Made by a program: the position numbers and the translations under genes | Notes under the pieces: generated by a model | What the model was told of the DNA's origin: nothing | The model's database searches: none | Seen by the model: only the letters and a program-made list of their open reading frames with translations | Assembly: GCF_001428245.1 (NCBI RefSeq) | Contig: NZ_LMRV01000088.1 | Location: 124,710-188,709, forward strand | Direction of reading: 5' to 3' | DNA from: Paenibacillus sp. Soil522 | GTDB taxonomy: Bacteria > Bacillota > Bacilli > Paenibacillales > Paenibacillaceae | Length of the DNA: 64,000 nt | In this document: positions 26,359-32,778 of the stretch, piece after piece | Position numbering within the stretch: position 1 is the first letter of the stretch | How the letters are laid out: every line of letters starts with the position of its first letter

Positions 26359-27657
26359 ATGAAAAACGCAATTGGGGTCCATGAAAGACCTCCTACCCTG
26401 CAAAGCTTACTGCTTAGTCTGCAGCATCTATTTGCTATGTTCGGTTCCACCGTGCTCGTTCCAAATATACTTGGCGTTGATCCGGCTATCTGCTTACTCA
26501 TGAACGGAATCGGAACGCTGCTTTATCTTTGGGTATGCAGCAACAAAATCCCGGCCTATCTGGGCTCGAGCTTCGCCTTCCTTGCGCCGGCTGGCGCCGT
26601 TATCGGCGATCAGGCTGCAGGAGGCGGCAGCTATGCGGCTGCTCTAGGCGGATTTATTATATCGGGCGTAATTTTCACGATCGTCGCGCTTATCATTCAA
26701 GCAGCCGGCACCGGCTGGATCAACGTCTTGTTTCCGCCGGCAGCTATGGGCGCTATCGTCGCGATTATTGGTTTAGAGCTTATTCCGGTCGCAGCAAACA
26801 TGGCCGGCTGGATAAAGCCGCCTGGAGCGGATGCAGCATGGTCGCCAAATCCGAAAATCGTAGCCCTTTCCACCGTTACTCTTGCCGTAACCGTGCTTGG
26901 CTCCGTGCTATTCCGCGGATTCATGCGCATCATTCCGATTTTGATCGGTATCGTAACAGGATATGTGCTCGCTTATTTCATGGACTTTACCGATTTCAGC
27001 AAGGTTGCCGAGAGCAGCTTCGTACAATTGCCGCATTTCACCTTCCCTGAGTTCCAGTGGACGGCAATCATTGCAATCGCGCCTGCGGCGCTTGTCGTCA
27101 TTGCCGAGCATATCGGGCATTTGGTCGTAACCGGCAACATCGTGGACAAAGACCTGTCGAAGGACCCCGGCCTTCACCGCTCTATGCTGGGCAACGGCAT
27201 TTCTACTATCCTATCCGGCTTTGTAGGGTCCACCCCAAACACGACCTATGGGGAAAACATCGGCGTGCTTGCTATCACGAAGGTCTACTCGACCTTTGTT
27301 ATTGGAGGCGCGGCAGTCATTGCAATTGTGCTTTCGTTCTCCGGAAAATTTTCCGCACTCATTTCCGCTATTCCAGGTCCGGTTATGGGCGGCGTTTCCT
27401 TGCTGCTGTTCGGCGTTATCGCCGCTTCCGGCTTTCGGATGCTTGTTGAATCCAAAGTGGATTACAGCAAGCCTACTAACCTATTCCTTACAACGGTTGT
27501 TCTCGTAACGGGACTTAGCGGTGTGAAGCTTACGATCTCGGATTTCTCTCTATCGGGAATGGCTCTCGCAACCGTAGTCGCTATCGTGCTCAGCCTGCTG
27601 TTTAAAGTGTTTGACGTACTAAAGCTGTCCAACGACCATGAATTTTCGGAGCATTAA
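26359..27657 (+). CDS. uraA: Uracil/xanthine permease (NCS2 family), UraA-like
   Basis: 432 residues, ATG with AGAAGGAGC upstream. NCS2 features: LQHLFAMFGSTVLVPNILGV near residues 20-40, PAYLGSSFAFLAP at about 65-77, VVIAEHIGHLVVTGNIVDKD at about 240 (the acidic residue that binds the nucleobase) and NGISTILSGFVGSTPNTTYGE. Fourteen membrane segments are expected for the family. Sequence fits the uracil branch best, since members begin with the same QHLFAMFG block; substrate not certain. Single gene with its own promoter and a strong hairpin after it. Confidence 0.9.
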   Translation: MKNAIGVHERPPTLQSLLLSLQHLFAMFGSTVLVPNILGVDPAICLLMNGIGTLLYLWVCSNKIPAYLGSSFAFLAPAGAVIGDQAAGGGSYAAALGGFIISGVIFTIVALIIQAAGTGWINVLFPPAAMGAIVAIIGLELIPVAANMAGWIKPPGADAAWSPNPKIVALSTVTLAVTVLGSVLFRGFMRIIPILIGIVTGYVLAYFMDFTDFSKVAESSFVQLPHFTFPEFQWTAIIAIAPAALVVIAEHIGHLVVTGNIVDKDLSKDPGLHRSMLGNGISTILSGFVGSTPNTTYGENIGVLAITKVYSTFVIGGAAVIAIVLSFSGKFSALISAIPGPVMGGVSLLLFGVIAASGFRMLVESKVDYSKPTNLFLTTVVLVTGLSGVKLTISDFSLSGMALATVVAIVLSLLFKVFDVLKLSNDHEFSEH

Positions 27658-27665
27658 ATAGGAAA

Positions 27666-27689
27666 GGGGCGCCTCGCTGCAGGCGCCCC
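27666..27689 (+). terminator. Hairpin after the permease gene
   Basis: GGGGCGCCT, loop CGCTGC, AGGCGCCCC, a perfect 9-bp G/C stem; followed by TCGTTCTAT rather than a clean T run, so termination may be partial. Confidence 0.6.
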
Positions 27690-27758
27690 TCGTTCTATAT
27701 CCGATGAAGCAAATCTCCGCCTCCATACATAACATAAGTGGAAAGGAGTGAAGCTTCT

Positions 27759-28097
27759 ATGCCCGACTACCGCATTATCATCGATCTTTCCGATCGCCAA
27801 CTGCACTTGCTGGACGGCAACATCGTCACTCGGTCCTTTCCCGTTGGCATCGGCAGAATGGTTACCCAGACGCCTACTGGCGAATTCACGATCGTGAACA
27901 AGCAAGCAAATCCAGGCGGTCCTTTCGGTGCATTCTGGATGGGACTCTCCAAGCCCCATTATGGCATCCACGGCACTAACAATCCTTCCTCCATCGGCCA
28001 TCTGGTTTCACAAGGCTGCATTCGCATGTATAACGCCGACGTTCTAGCCTTGTCAAAGCTCGTCCCCATCCATACGCGTGTAACGATCCGGCCCTAG
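27759..28097 (+). CDS. L,D-transpeptidase, YkuD family, single domain
   Basis: 112 residues from the ATG at 27759, chosen because AAGGAGTG sits 8 bases upstream (an ATG 21 bp earlier has no site). Catalytic YkuD motif is complete: HGTNN at 71-75 and SQGCIRM at 84-90 with the nucleophilic Cys87. No signal peptide, membrane anchor or LysM domain, so it is a minimal catalytic domain. Family members crosslink peptidoglycan stem peptides (3-3) or attach other groups; in spore formers small YkuD enzymes can be spore-associated, but nothing here proves it. Confidence 0.88.
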   Translation: MPDYRIIIDLSDRQLHLLDGNIVTRSFPVGIGRMVTQTPTGEFTIVNKQANPGGPFGAFWMGLSKPHYGIHGTNNPSSIGHLVSQGCIRMYNADVLALSKLVPIHTRVTIRP

Positions 28098-28176
28098 CCT
28101 AGCTTCGTTGTCATGATCATGACCGGCAAAAGTTCACGCAGGCATACCTGTCCGAAAATATGAGCTAAAATCAAAA

Positions 28177-28199
28177 AAAGCCTTGCTGCGCAAGGCTTT
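28177..28199 (-). terminator. Terminator of the tRNA array
   Basis: AAAGCCTTGC / GCAAGGCTTT, perfect 10-bp stem with a 3-base loop. On the minus strand it is followed by a run of T (plus 28171-28178 is A-rich), so it closes the minus-strand tRNA transcript just after the last tRNA-Leu. Confidence 0.8.
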
Positions 28200-28214
28200 C
28201 CATTTAATAAGTTA

Positions 28215-28300
28215 TGGTGCGGTAGACAGGATTTGAACCTGCACGTCCATGGGACACTACCCCCTCAAGATAGCGTGTCTGCCGTTCCACCACTACCGCA
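28215..28300 (-). tRNA. tRNA-Leu(GAG), copy 2
   Basis: 86 nt including encoded CCA. Starts TGCGGTAGTGGTGGAACG, long variable arm, anticodon loop TTGAGGG between stems CTATC/GGTAG giving GAG, T loop GGTTCAAATCC. Identical to the copy at 29035-29120. Confidence 0.96.
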
Positions 28301-28353
28301 CATTTGAAGTTAGGACGTTTCTTCACTCGCATCGCTTCGGATTGCAAAGGAAT

Positions 28354-28428
28354 TGGTGACCCGTAGGGGACTCGAACCCCTGTTACCTCCGTGAAAGGGA
28401 GGTGTCTTAACCACTTGACCAACGGGCC
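28354..28428 (-). tRNA. tRNA-Glu(TTC), copy 2
   Basis: 75 nt including CCA. Acceptor GGCCCGT, anticodon loop CTTTCAC between CCTCC/GGAGG giving TTC, T loop GGTTCGAGTCC. Identical to the copy at 29301-29375. Confidence 0.96.
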
Positions 28429-28540
28429 GTTCAGAACATAAATCCATATAATCTTTTGGCAACAAAAATGATTATATCAGCTTATACGCTGGAGTACAAG
28501 TACTTTCCCAAAAAAAATTTCAGCACAATAAGCGCAGCTT

Positions 28541-28855
28541 TTATTCGATAGTCTCTGCTTTAAATACATTGTCTAATTTGTCTTCCGGCGTTAGTCTCTT
28601 CTTCAATGGCACTTTAACATCTCTTCCCAATTCTTTAAAGAAAGTTTCCACGTCGCATTCGATTTTATCTACATAAACCGATAGCTTGCCTTTTTCAATG
28701 ATCGCTTCATTACCTTCGGCAGGCACAGTAACCTCGATCGAATATTTTTTCATTAAAGTGTTGCTGTAACGCCCAAAAATTTCAAGCAATTCCTCATTAT
28801 TAAATTTCCCAATCGCTGCTTGACCCTTGTTCGTAAAGTTTAAGTTGATTCTCAT
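28541..28855 (-). CDS. Hypothetical 104-residue protein inside the tRNA array
   Basis: ATG with GAGGAGCTGTAAAC upstream, so translation is credible. Acidic and lysine-rich soluble protein (MRINLNFTNKGQAAIGKFNN ... LTPEDKLDNVFKAETIE), no membrane segment or recognised domain. A terminator (28916-28960) separates it from the tRNAs upstream; the second Glu and Leu tRNAs follow 112 bp downstream. Its AT-rich composition and its position between duplicated tRNAs hint that it arrived with the duplication. Confidence 0.65.
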   Translation of the reverse strand: MRINLNFTNKGQAAIGKFNNEELLEIFGRYSNTLMKKYSIEVTVPAEGNEAIIEKGKLSVYVDKIECDVETFFKELGRDVKVPLKKRLTPEDKLDNVFKAETIE

Positions 28856-28915
28856 GTTTACAGCTCCTCATCTCTAATGATGCATCTGTTTGGACGGCTC
28901 GAGTAACTTATAACG

Positions 28916-28960
28916 AAAAAACCACTCTCTAGTCAGATTTATGATCTGAATATAAAGTGG
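28916..28960 (-). terminator. Terminator inside the tRNA array
   Basis: Minus strand CCACT, inner stem TCAGAT/ATCTGA, AGTGG, then six T. It would end the Asn-Ser-Glu-Lys-Leu transcript before the 104-residue gene. Confidence 0.7.
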
Positions 28961-29034
28961 CATCATCTATCAGAAAAGTGCTTATTACTGACACCTTCTA
29001 AGTTCACCTATATACATCGGCAAAGAGTAAGTTA

Positions 29035-29120
29035 TGGTGCGGTAGACAGGATTTGAACCTGCACGTCCATGGGACACTACCCCCTCAAGATAGCGTGTCT
29101 GCCGTTCCACCACTACCGCA
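29035..29120 (-). tRNA. tRNA-Leu(GAG), copy 1
   Basis: 86 nt including CCA; same sequence as 28215-28300. The identity extends a few bases beyond the gene on each side (29028-29125). Confidence 0.96.
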
Positions 29121-29173
29121 CATTTATAAGCCGAGCAATCTTCATTCACAATTCCTTAGTCCTGCCAAGAAAA

Positions 29174-29249
29174 TGGTGAGCCATGAAGGACTCGAACCTT
29201 CGACACCCTGATTAAAAGTCAGGTGCTCTACCAACTGAGCTAATGGCTC
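29174..29249 (-). tRNA. tRNA-Lys(TTT)
   Basis: 76 nt including CCA. GAGCCATTAGCTCAGTTGG start; anticodon loop CTTTTAA between TGA/TCA ends of the stem, anticodon TTT; T loop GGTTCGAGTCC. Confidence 0.96.
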
Positions 29250-29300
29250 TCGCTGTGATTGTAACCAAGCTCCTTAGAACTTGTACACTTTGAGGATAAT

Positions 29301-29375
29301 TGGTGACCCGTAGGGGACTCGAACCCCTGTTACCTCCGTGAAAGGGAGGTGTCTTAACCACTTGACCAACGGGCC
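29301..29375 (-). tRNA. tRNA-Glu(TTC), copy 1
   Basis: 75 nt including CCA; identical to the copy at 28354-28428. Confidence 0.96.
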
Positions 29376-29481
29376 GTATCGATCTAATCAATAATGGATT
29401 TCCACAATGGCGCAGCCTCGAAAGGCAAATAAAAAAGACCGGTTGAACGGTCTTACCGTTGCAAACACTTGTGAAAAAATG

Positions 29482-29572
29482 TGGCGGAGAGAGAGGGATT
29501 CGAACCCTCGCACCACTTACGCAGTCTAACCCCTTAGCAGAGGGTCCCCTTGAGCCACTTGGGTATCTCTCC
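29482..29572 (-). tRNA. tRNA-Ser(GCT)
   Basis: 91 nt including CCA, class II with a long variable arm. Anticodon loop CTGCTAA between ACCCT/GGGGT gives GCT; acceptor GGAGAGA/TCTCTCC. Confidence 0.95.
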
Positions 29573-29577
29573 AAATT

Positions 29578-29653
29578 TGGCTCCCCGAACAGGACTCGAA
29601 CCTGTGACAACTCGATTAACAGTCGAGTGCTCTACCAACTGAGCTATCAGGGA
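29578..29653 (-). tRNA. tRNA-Asn(GTT)
   Basis: 76 nt including CCA. TCCCTGATAGCTCAGTTGG start, anticodon loop CTGTTAA between CTCGA/TCGAG giving GTT. First gene of the array. Confidence 0.96.
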
Positions 29654-29674
29654 AAAGTAAAAGTGACAAGTAAT

Positions 29675-29703
29675 AATATATCACGTAGCATTTTGATTGT
29701 CAA
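29675..29703 (-). promoter_or_regulatory. Promoter of the tRNA array
   Basis: Minus strand TTGACA (plus 29698-29703), 17-bp spacer, TATATT (plus 29675-29680), about 15-20 bp upstream of tRNA-Asn. It overlaps the 3' end of the SprT-like gene. Confidence 0.8.
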
Positions 29704-30160
29704 TCGATTTTAATAATAATTTTCCGCGGCATTTTCCGCAGGCGTACTTTGCGGGATCAAGCTTCCGCTTCCGTAAGTACTCCATGCCGCATTTGCTGCA
29801 AACAAGCTTGTACCGAAACGGCTGCTGCTTGCGCTGCGCGCGTTCGGGAAGTGACTGGCAATAGCGTGAGCCGCCGACATGAGCAAGCAAATTTTTAAAA
29901 TCGGCATCGCGATGTTGGTATCCCCGCTTCATGATATGCAAATGATAATGACATAGCTCATGCTTAATAATTTTTTCTGTTTCCTCAAGCCCGAAGGCAG
30001 AAAGCTGATGAGGACTGATTTCTATGTTATGCGTCCGCGTAAAATAACGTCCTCCCGTTGCTTTCAAACGGCTGTTGAATGTCGCTTGATGCAAGAACGG
30101 CCGACCAAAAAAGGCTGTTGAAATATGTTCAACCCATTGCTGCAGTGCTTCATTATTCAT
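29681..30160 (-). CDS. SprT-family zinc metalloprotease-like protein (YdcK type)
   Basis: 159 residues. HELCHYHLH at 67-75 gives the HExxH zinc site typical of SprT/Spartan; a C-terminal zinc ribbon is formed by CSKC and CGKC (about 120-143). Length fits the Bacillus YdcK group. Biochemical role of the bacterial short form is not established; eukaryotic Spartan cleaves DNA-protein crosslinks. Lies near cmpA and tex, as in B. subtilis (ydcI-cmpA-ydcK, from memory). Confidence 0.9.
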   Translation of the reverse strand: MNNEALQQWVEHISTAFFGRPFLHQATFNSRLKATGGRYFTRTHNIEISPHQLSAFGLEETEKIIKHELCHYHLHIMKRGYQHRDADFKNLLAHVGGSRYCQSLPERAQRKQQPFRYKLVCSKCGMEYLRKRKLDPAKYACGKCRGKLLLKSIDNQNAT

Positions 30161-30289
30161 CGATTATTCTCCCCCAACTACTTGAATTTTAAAGCCGCGA
30201 TACGCTACACTGTCAAGTAGGAATTATTAAATACGAAAAAATCCTGCATTCGAAGTATGGTAATAACCGAGGGGAGTCCAATAACTACT

Positions 30290-30652
30290 ATGGCAAATAT
30301 GCGCTACGTCTTATTGAAACAAAGCGACACCATCTTTTTCGTTGAGATGCCCGATTCGCACGCTTATCAGCTAAGCGCGCTTAACCTGCGGCTGCATAAA
30401 GAAATCGATAAATTGACGGCCGAGCACGTTCCAAGCTTGCCTTACGCGGTAGCGGAGTGCAACGATGTCCTGCTGCACGATTCATCGATCTCCATCGTCT
30501 CAGGGCTGGATTACATCAACAGCTTAGAGCAGGATTTTGCAAGCGTGCAAGAGAAATCCTATCCGCTTATCTCGCTGCTGACGGAAATACGCGCACTGCA
30601 AGCTCAACTTGAGCAGTGGTACGAGGAGTACGAAGAAGAACAGAGCATTTAG
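30290..30652 (+). CDS. Hypothetical 120-residue protein
   Basis: Start placed at the ATG at 30290 (MANMRYVLLKQSD); CGAGGGGAG lies 13 bases upstream, slightly far, and an earlier in-frame ATG at 30257 precedes that site so is unlikely. Soluble, acidic, with a Glu-rich C-terminus (EQWYEEYEEEQSI) likely helical. No family recognised. Next gene downstream is cmpA. Confidence 0.65.
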   Translation: MANMRYVLLKQSDTIFFVEMPDSHAYQLSALNLRLHKEIDKLTAEHVPSLPYAVAECNDVLLHDSSISIVSGLDYINSLEQDFASVQEKSYPLISLLTEIRALQAQLEQWYEEYEEEQSI

Positions 30653-30732
30653 CCTTGGACCTGCACGGACACCCGCCCTCCTCCATATTGTAGTATTACA
30701 ATAAGTTAGGCCCCGGGAGGAGGACGAAATAT

Positions 30733-30876
30733 ATGCCACAGTGGCTGTGCAATCAACTGATGCGCGCATTTCAGAAAAAAGACCGCAGGCAAATCAAGCT
30801 GCTTAACGACTGCTGGTATTTCTACCGTAACAAACAAAGTCCGAAGGAACAAGGCAGCGTCACCGAGTTTCAATGA
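30733..30876 (+). CDS. cmpA: Cortex morphogenetic protein CmpA
   Basis: 47 residues starting MPQWLCNQLMRAFQKKDRRQ and continuing IKLLNDCWYFYR. The MPxWL...RAFxxKDRRQIKLLNxCWxFYR pattern matches B. subtilis CmpA (37 residues); this one has a C-terminal extension of about 10 residues. CmpA is made in the mother cell and works with ClpXP to remove SpoIVA when the coat is badly assembled, acting as a check on cortex formation. GGGAGGAGGACG precedes the ATG. Too short for most gene callers. A hairpin at 30995-31020 follows. Confidence 0.9.
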   Translation: MPQWLCNQLMRAFQKKDRRQIKLLNDCWYFYRNKQSPKEQGSVTEFQ

Positions 30877-30932
30877 TTCCAATCGGATCGCATAATCGCA
30901 AGCGGATGCAGCCATTTTTCCTGAAAAAAAAC

Positions 30933-30980
30933 CGTTTCACGGTGAAATATAAGCAGAGTACAAAGGCGAAGCTCATAACA
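30933..30980. repeat. Partial copy of the dispersed element seen at 42741-42838
   Basis: CGTTTCACGGTGAAATATAA then GCAGAGTACAAAGGCGAAGC: nearly the same as 42775-42820 (CGTTTCGCGGTGAAATATAA, GCAGAAATAAGGGTGAAACT). Lies between cmpA and its terminator. Confidence 0.55.
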
Positions 30981-30994
30981 ATAGTAAAATAAAG

Positions 30995-31020
30995 CGCGCA
31001 GGACCATTTGGTCCTGCGCG
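30995..31020 (+). terminator. Terminator downstream of cmpA
   Basis: CGCGCAGGACC, loop ATTT, GGTCCTGCGCG followed by TTTCAC: perfect 11-bp stem. Confidence 0.75.
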
Positions 31021-31111
31021 TTTCACATATCTGGGAGGCCTGCATTTTCAGCATCTGAATTTCATGTTAGGCTATGGTATGATATAGGCAATTACATGTC
31101 GGGAGAAAATA

Positions 31112-31732
31112 ATGTTAAAAAAATTATGCCTTGCAATCATTTATGCAGCTGCTGCATTCATACTTTATACATACGGCGACGCGATATTGGCATGGCTTCA
31201 GCAGGCGGACAACGTTCCTCTCGTTATCCTCATGGCTGCTTTGATGGCTCTATTTCCCATTATTCCTTACCCGGTTGTCTCAGGAATAATCGGTGCGGCG
31301 CTTGGACCCGCGCTTGGCGGATTCGCTGCGTGGGCTGGTTCGGCGGCCGCTTCTATTGTTATGTTTCTGTTCATTCGATACGGTTACCGGGAATGGGGCG
31401 TACACGTATTGCATCGCTATAACCGCATAGGGAGACTGACGGAGCTGTTCGAGCGCAACGCCTTTCTGACCATTCTGTTTGCCAGGCTTATACCGTTTAT
31501 CCCGTCAATCGCTATCAATATGTATGCAGCTTTAAGCCGTGTTTCCTTTACCACTTACGCAATCGCCTCGTCGCTTGGCAAAATGCCGGCCATGCTGCTC
31601 TTCGTGACAGTAGGCGACAACCTCATAAGCAATCCAATAAATATGTTAGCTGTTATTGGGATATATGGTCTATTTCTTGCGCTGTCCTTATTCGTTTACC
31701 GGCTCTGGCGGGGCACGCAGCTGGAAAAATGA
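31112..31732 (+). CDS. TVP38/TMEM64-family (VTT/DedA superfamily) membrane protein
   Basis: 206 residues with about five membrane segments. The VTT core is visible: SGIIGAALGPALGGFAAWAG, then FARLIPFIPSIAINMYAALS and SLGKMPAMLLFV, the arginine/proline re-entrant loop region of this family. Bacterial members act in lipid or membrane homeostasis, and DedA relatives have been linked to polyprenyl-phosphate flipping; the substrate here is unknown. One of three VTT-domain genes in the window. Confidence 0.85.
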   Translation: MLKKLCLAIIYAAAAFILYTYGDAILAWLQQADNVPLVILMAALMALFPIIPYPVVSGIIGAALGPALGGFAAWAGSAAASIVMFLFIRYGYREWGVHVLHRYNRIGRLTELFERNAFLTILFARLIPFIPSIAINMYAALSRVSFTTYAIASSLGKMPAMLLFVTVGDNLISNPINMLAVIGIYGLFLALSLFVYRLWRGTQLEK

Positions 31733-31769
31733 TAACTAATTATAGGCGTATCTCTTCAGCAACGAAAAA

Positions 31770-31794
31770 ACCGGCCTCCGCAAGGAAGGCCGGT
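31770..31794. terminator. Bidirectional terminator between convergent genes
   Basis: ACCGGCCT / AGGCCGGT stem with A-run on the left and CTTTATATTTT on the right, between the VTT gene (+) and the nitroreductase gene (-). Confidence 0.8.
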
Positions 31795-31826
31795 CTTTAT
31801 ATTTTCACTTTTTTGTAGACTATCTA

Positions 31827-32501
31827 TTACAGCCCGTTGAAAAAAGTAATATCCCCGACCGGCAAGCGGGTCGTCGGATGGCCTTCGACAGCCGCTTTAC
31901 CGATTGGAAGCATCAGCGTTGGCAAATAACGGTCCGAAATATTAAACAGCTCTTTCACTTGATCGCGATTGTAGCCACCCATAGGAACGGTATCGTATCC
32001 TTTAGCACGTGCAGTCAGCATAATTTGCATTGCTACAAGTCCTGTGTCAAATACGACGATTTCCTTCAAGCGTTCTGCCGGAAGCGAGGGGTACATTTTG
32101 GTCGAGTTCGCAATAAAGTTATTCGCGGCTTCCTCTGTCATATAGCCCGCAGCTGCAGCCGCCCCATAGATTTTATCCGATAAAGTGTACATTTCCAAGT
32201 CGCCGAGTACAATAACGATTGCCGATGCTTCTAAAACCTGCTGCTGATTAAATGCGATCGGATGAAGCTTCTTCTTCAGCTCCGGATCGGTTATAACGAG
32301 AAAACGCCAAGGCTGCATGTTCGAGGAGGATGGAGCTTTCGTAGCGATCTCTAAAATATCACGTATTTCTTCCTCGGTAATAACGACGCTGCTGTCATAC
32401 TTGCGAATGGAACGGCGATCATTCAGCACTTGGAAAAAAGAAGGCTCCGATTGGCCATTTGTTTGAACCGTTACTTGCGAATCGATTTGAGTTGCGGACA
32501 T
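31827..32501 (-). CDS. Nitroreductase-family NAD(P)H-dependent flavoenzyme
   Basis: 224 residues from the ATG at 32501, with TTTTGGAGGGAAC upstream; the frame is open 60 bp further but without a site. FMN-binding features: DRRSIRKYD near residue 30, KAPSSSNMQPWRFLVI at about 55-70, and PMGGYNRDQV with LPTLMLPIGK near the C-terminus. Family members reduce nitroaromatics, quinones or related electrophiles using FMN. The promoter carries a palindrome overlapping the -10, which suggests inducible expression by a repressor. Confidence 0.9.
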   Translation of the reverse strand: MSATQIDSQVTVQTNGQSEPSFFQVLNDRRSIRKYDSSVVITEEEIRDILEIATKAPSSSNMQPWRFLVITDPELKKKLHPIAFNQQQVLEASAIVIVLGDLEMYTLSDKIYGAAAAAGYMTEEAANNFIANSTKMYPSLPAERLKEIVVFDTGLVAMQIMLTARAKGYDTVPMGGYNRDQVKELFNISDRYLPTLMLPIGKAAVEGHPTTRLPVGDITFFNGL

Positions 32502-32596
32502 AATAGTTCCCTCCAAAATTTTAATTTTTATCTGTGCAAAATTCAACTCCGTTAATTTCAAATAGAAACCAGAATGGCACAGTTAACCGTCGACAA

Positions 32597-32619
32597 ACTG
32601 TATGATTTATATACACAGT
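32597..32619 (-). promoter_or_regulatory. Operator-like palindrome at the nitroreductase promoter
   Basis: ACTGTGTAT-N7-ATACAGT on the minus strand, an imperfect inverted repeat starting inside the -10 box and covering the expected transcription start. The position is ideal for a repressor such as a MarR/HxlR-type sensor of electrophiles; the regulator is not in the window. Confidence 0.45.
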
Positions 32620-32645
32620 ATAGTTCGAGTCGTTACGTTTGTCAA
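32617..32645 (-). promoter_or_regulatory. Sigma-A promoter of the nitroreductase gene
   Basis: Minus strand TTGACA (plus 32640-32645), 17-bp spacer, TATACT (plus 32617-32622). Confidence 0.8.
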
Positions 32646-32734
32646 TCGACTTACTTTAATAAATTAACTTTTAGTTGATGAATGCAATAAGGTTCTTGGT
32701 GGTGCCGGATGCCCATGCTCTTTCATAAATGTAT

Positions 32735-32766
32735 AAAGGGCTTGCCCTATGACAGGCAAACCCTTT
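32735..32766 (-). terminator. Terminator after tex
   Basis: AAAGGGCTTGCC / GGCAAACCCTTT, 12-bp stem with one mismatch, 13 bp after the tex stop on the minus strand; the following T tract is weak. Confidence 0.6.
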
Positions 32767-32778
32767 ATCTAGATGCTG

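Noticed and set aside
28204..28422. Open frame across tRNA-Leu and tRNA-Glu
   Set aside because: Lies over two clear tRNA genes; coding is an accident of the tRNA sequence.
29212..29610. 132-codon open frame through the tRNA array
   Set aside because: Spans tRNA-Lys, Glu, Ser and Asn genes; not coding.
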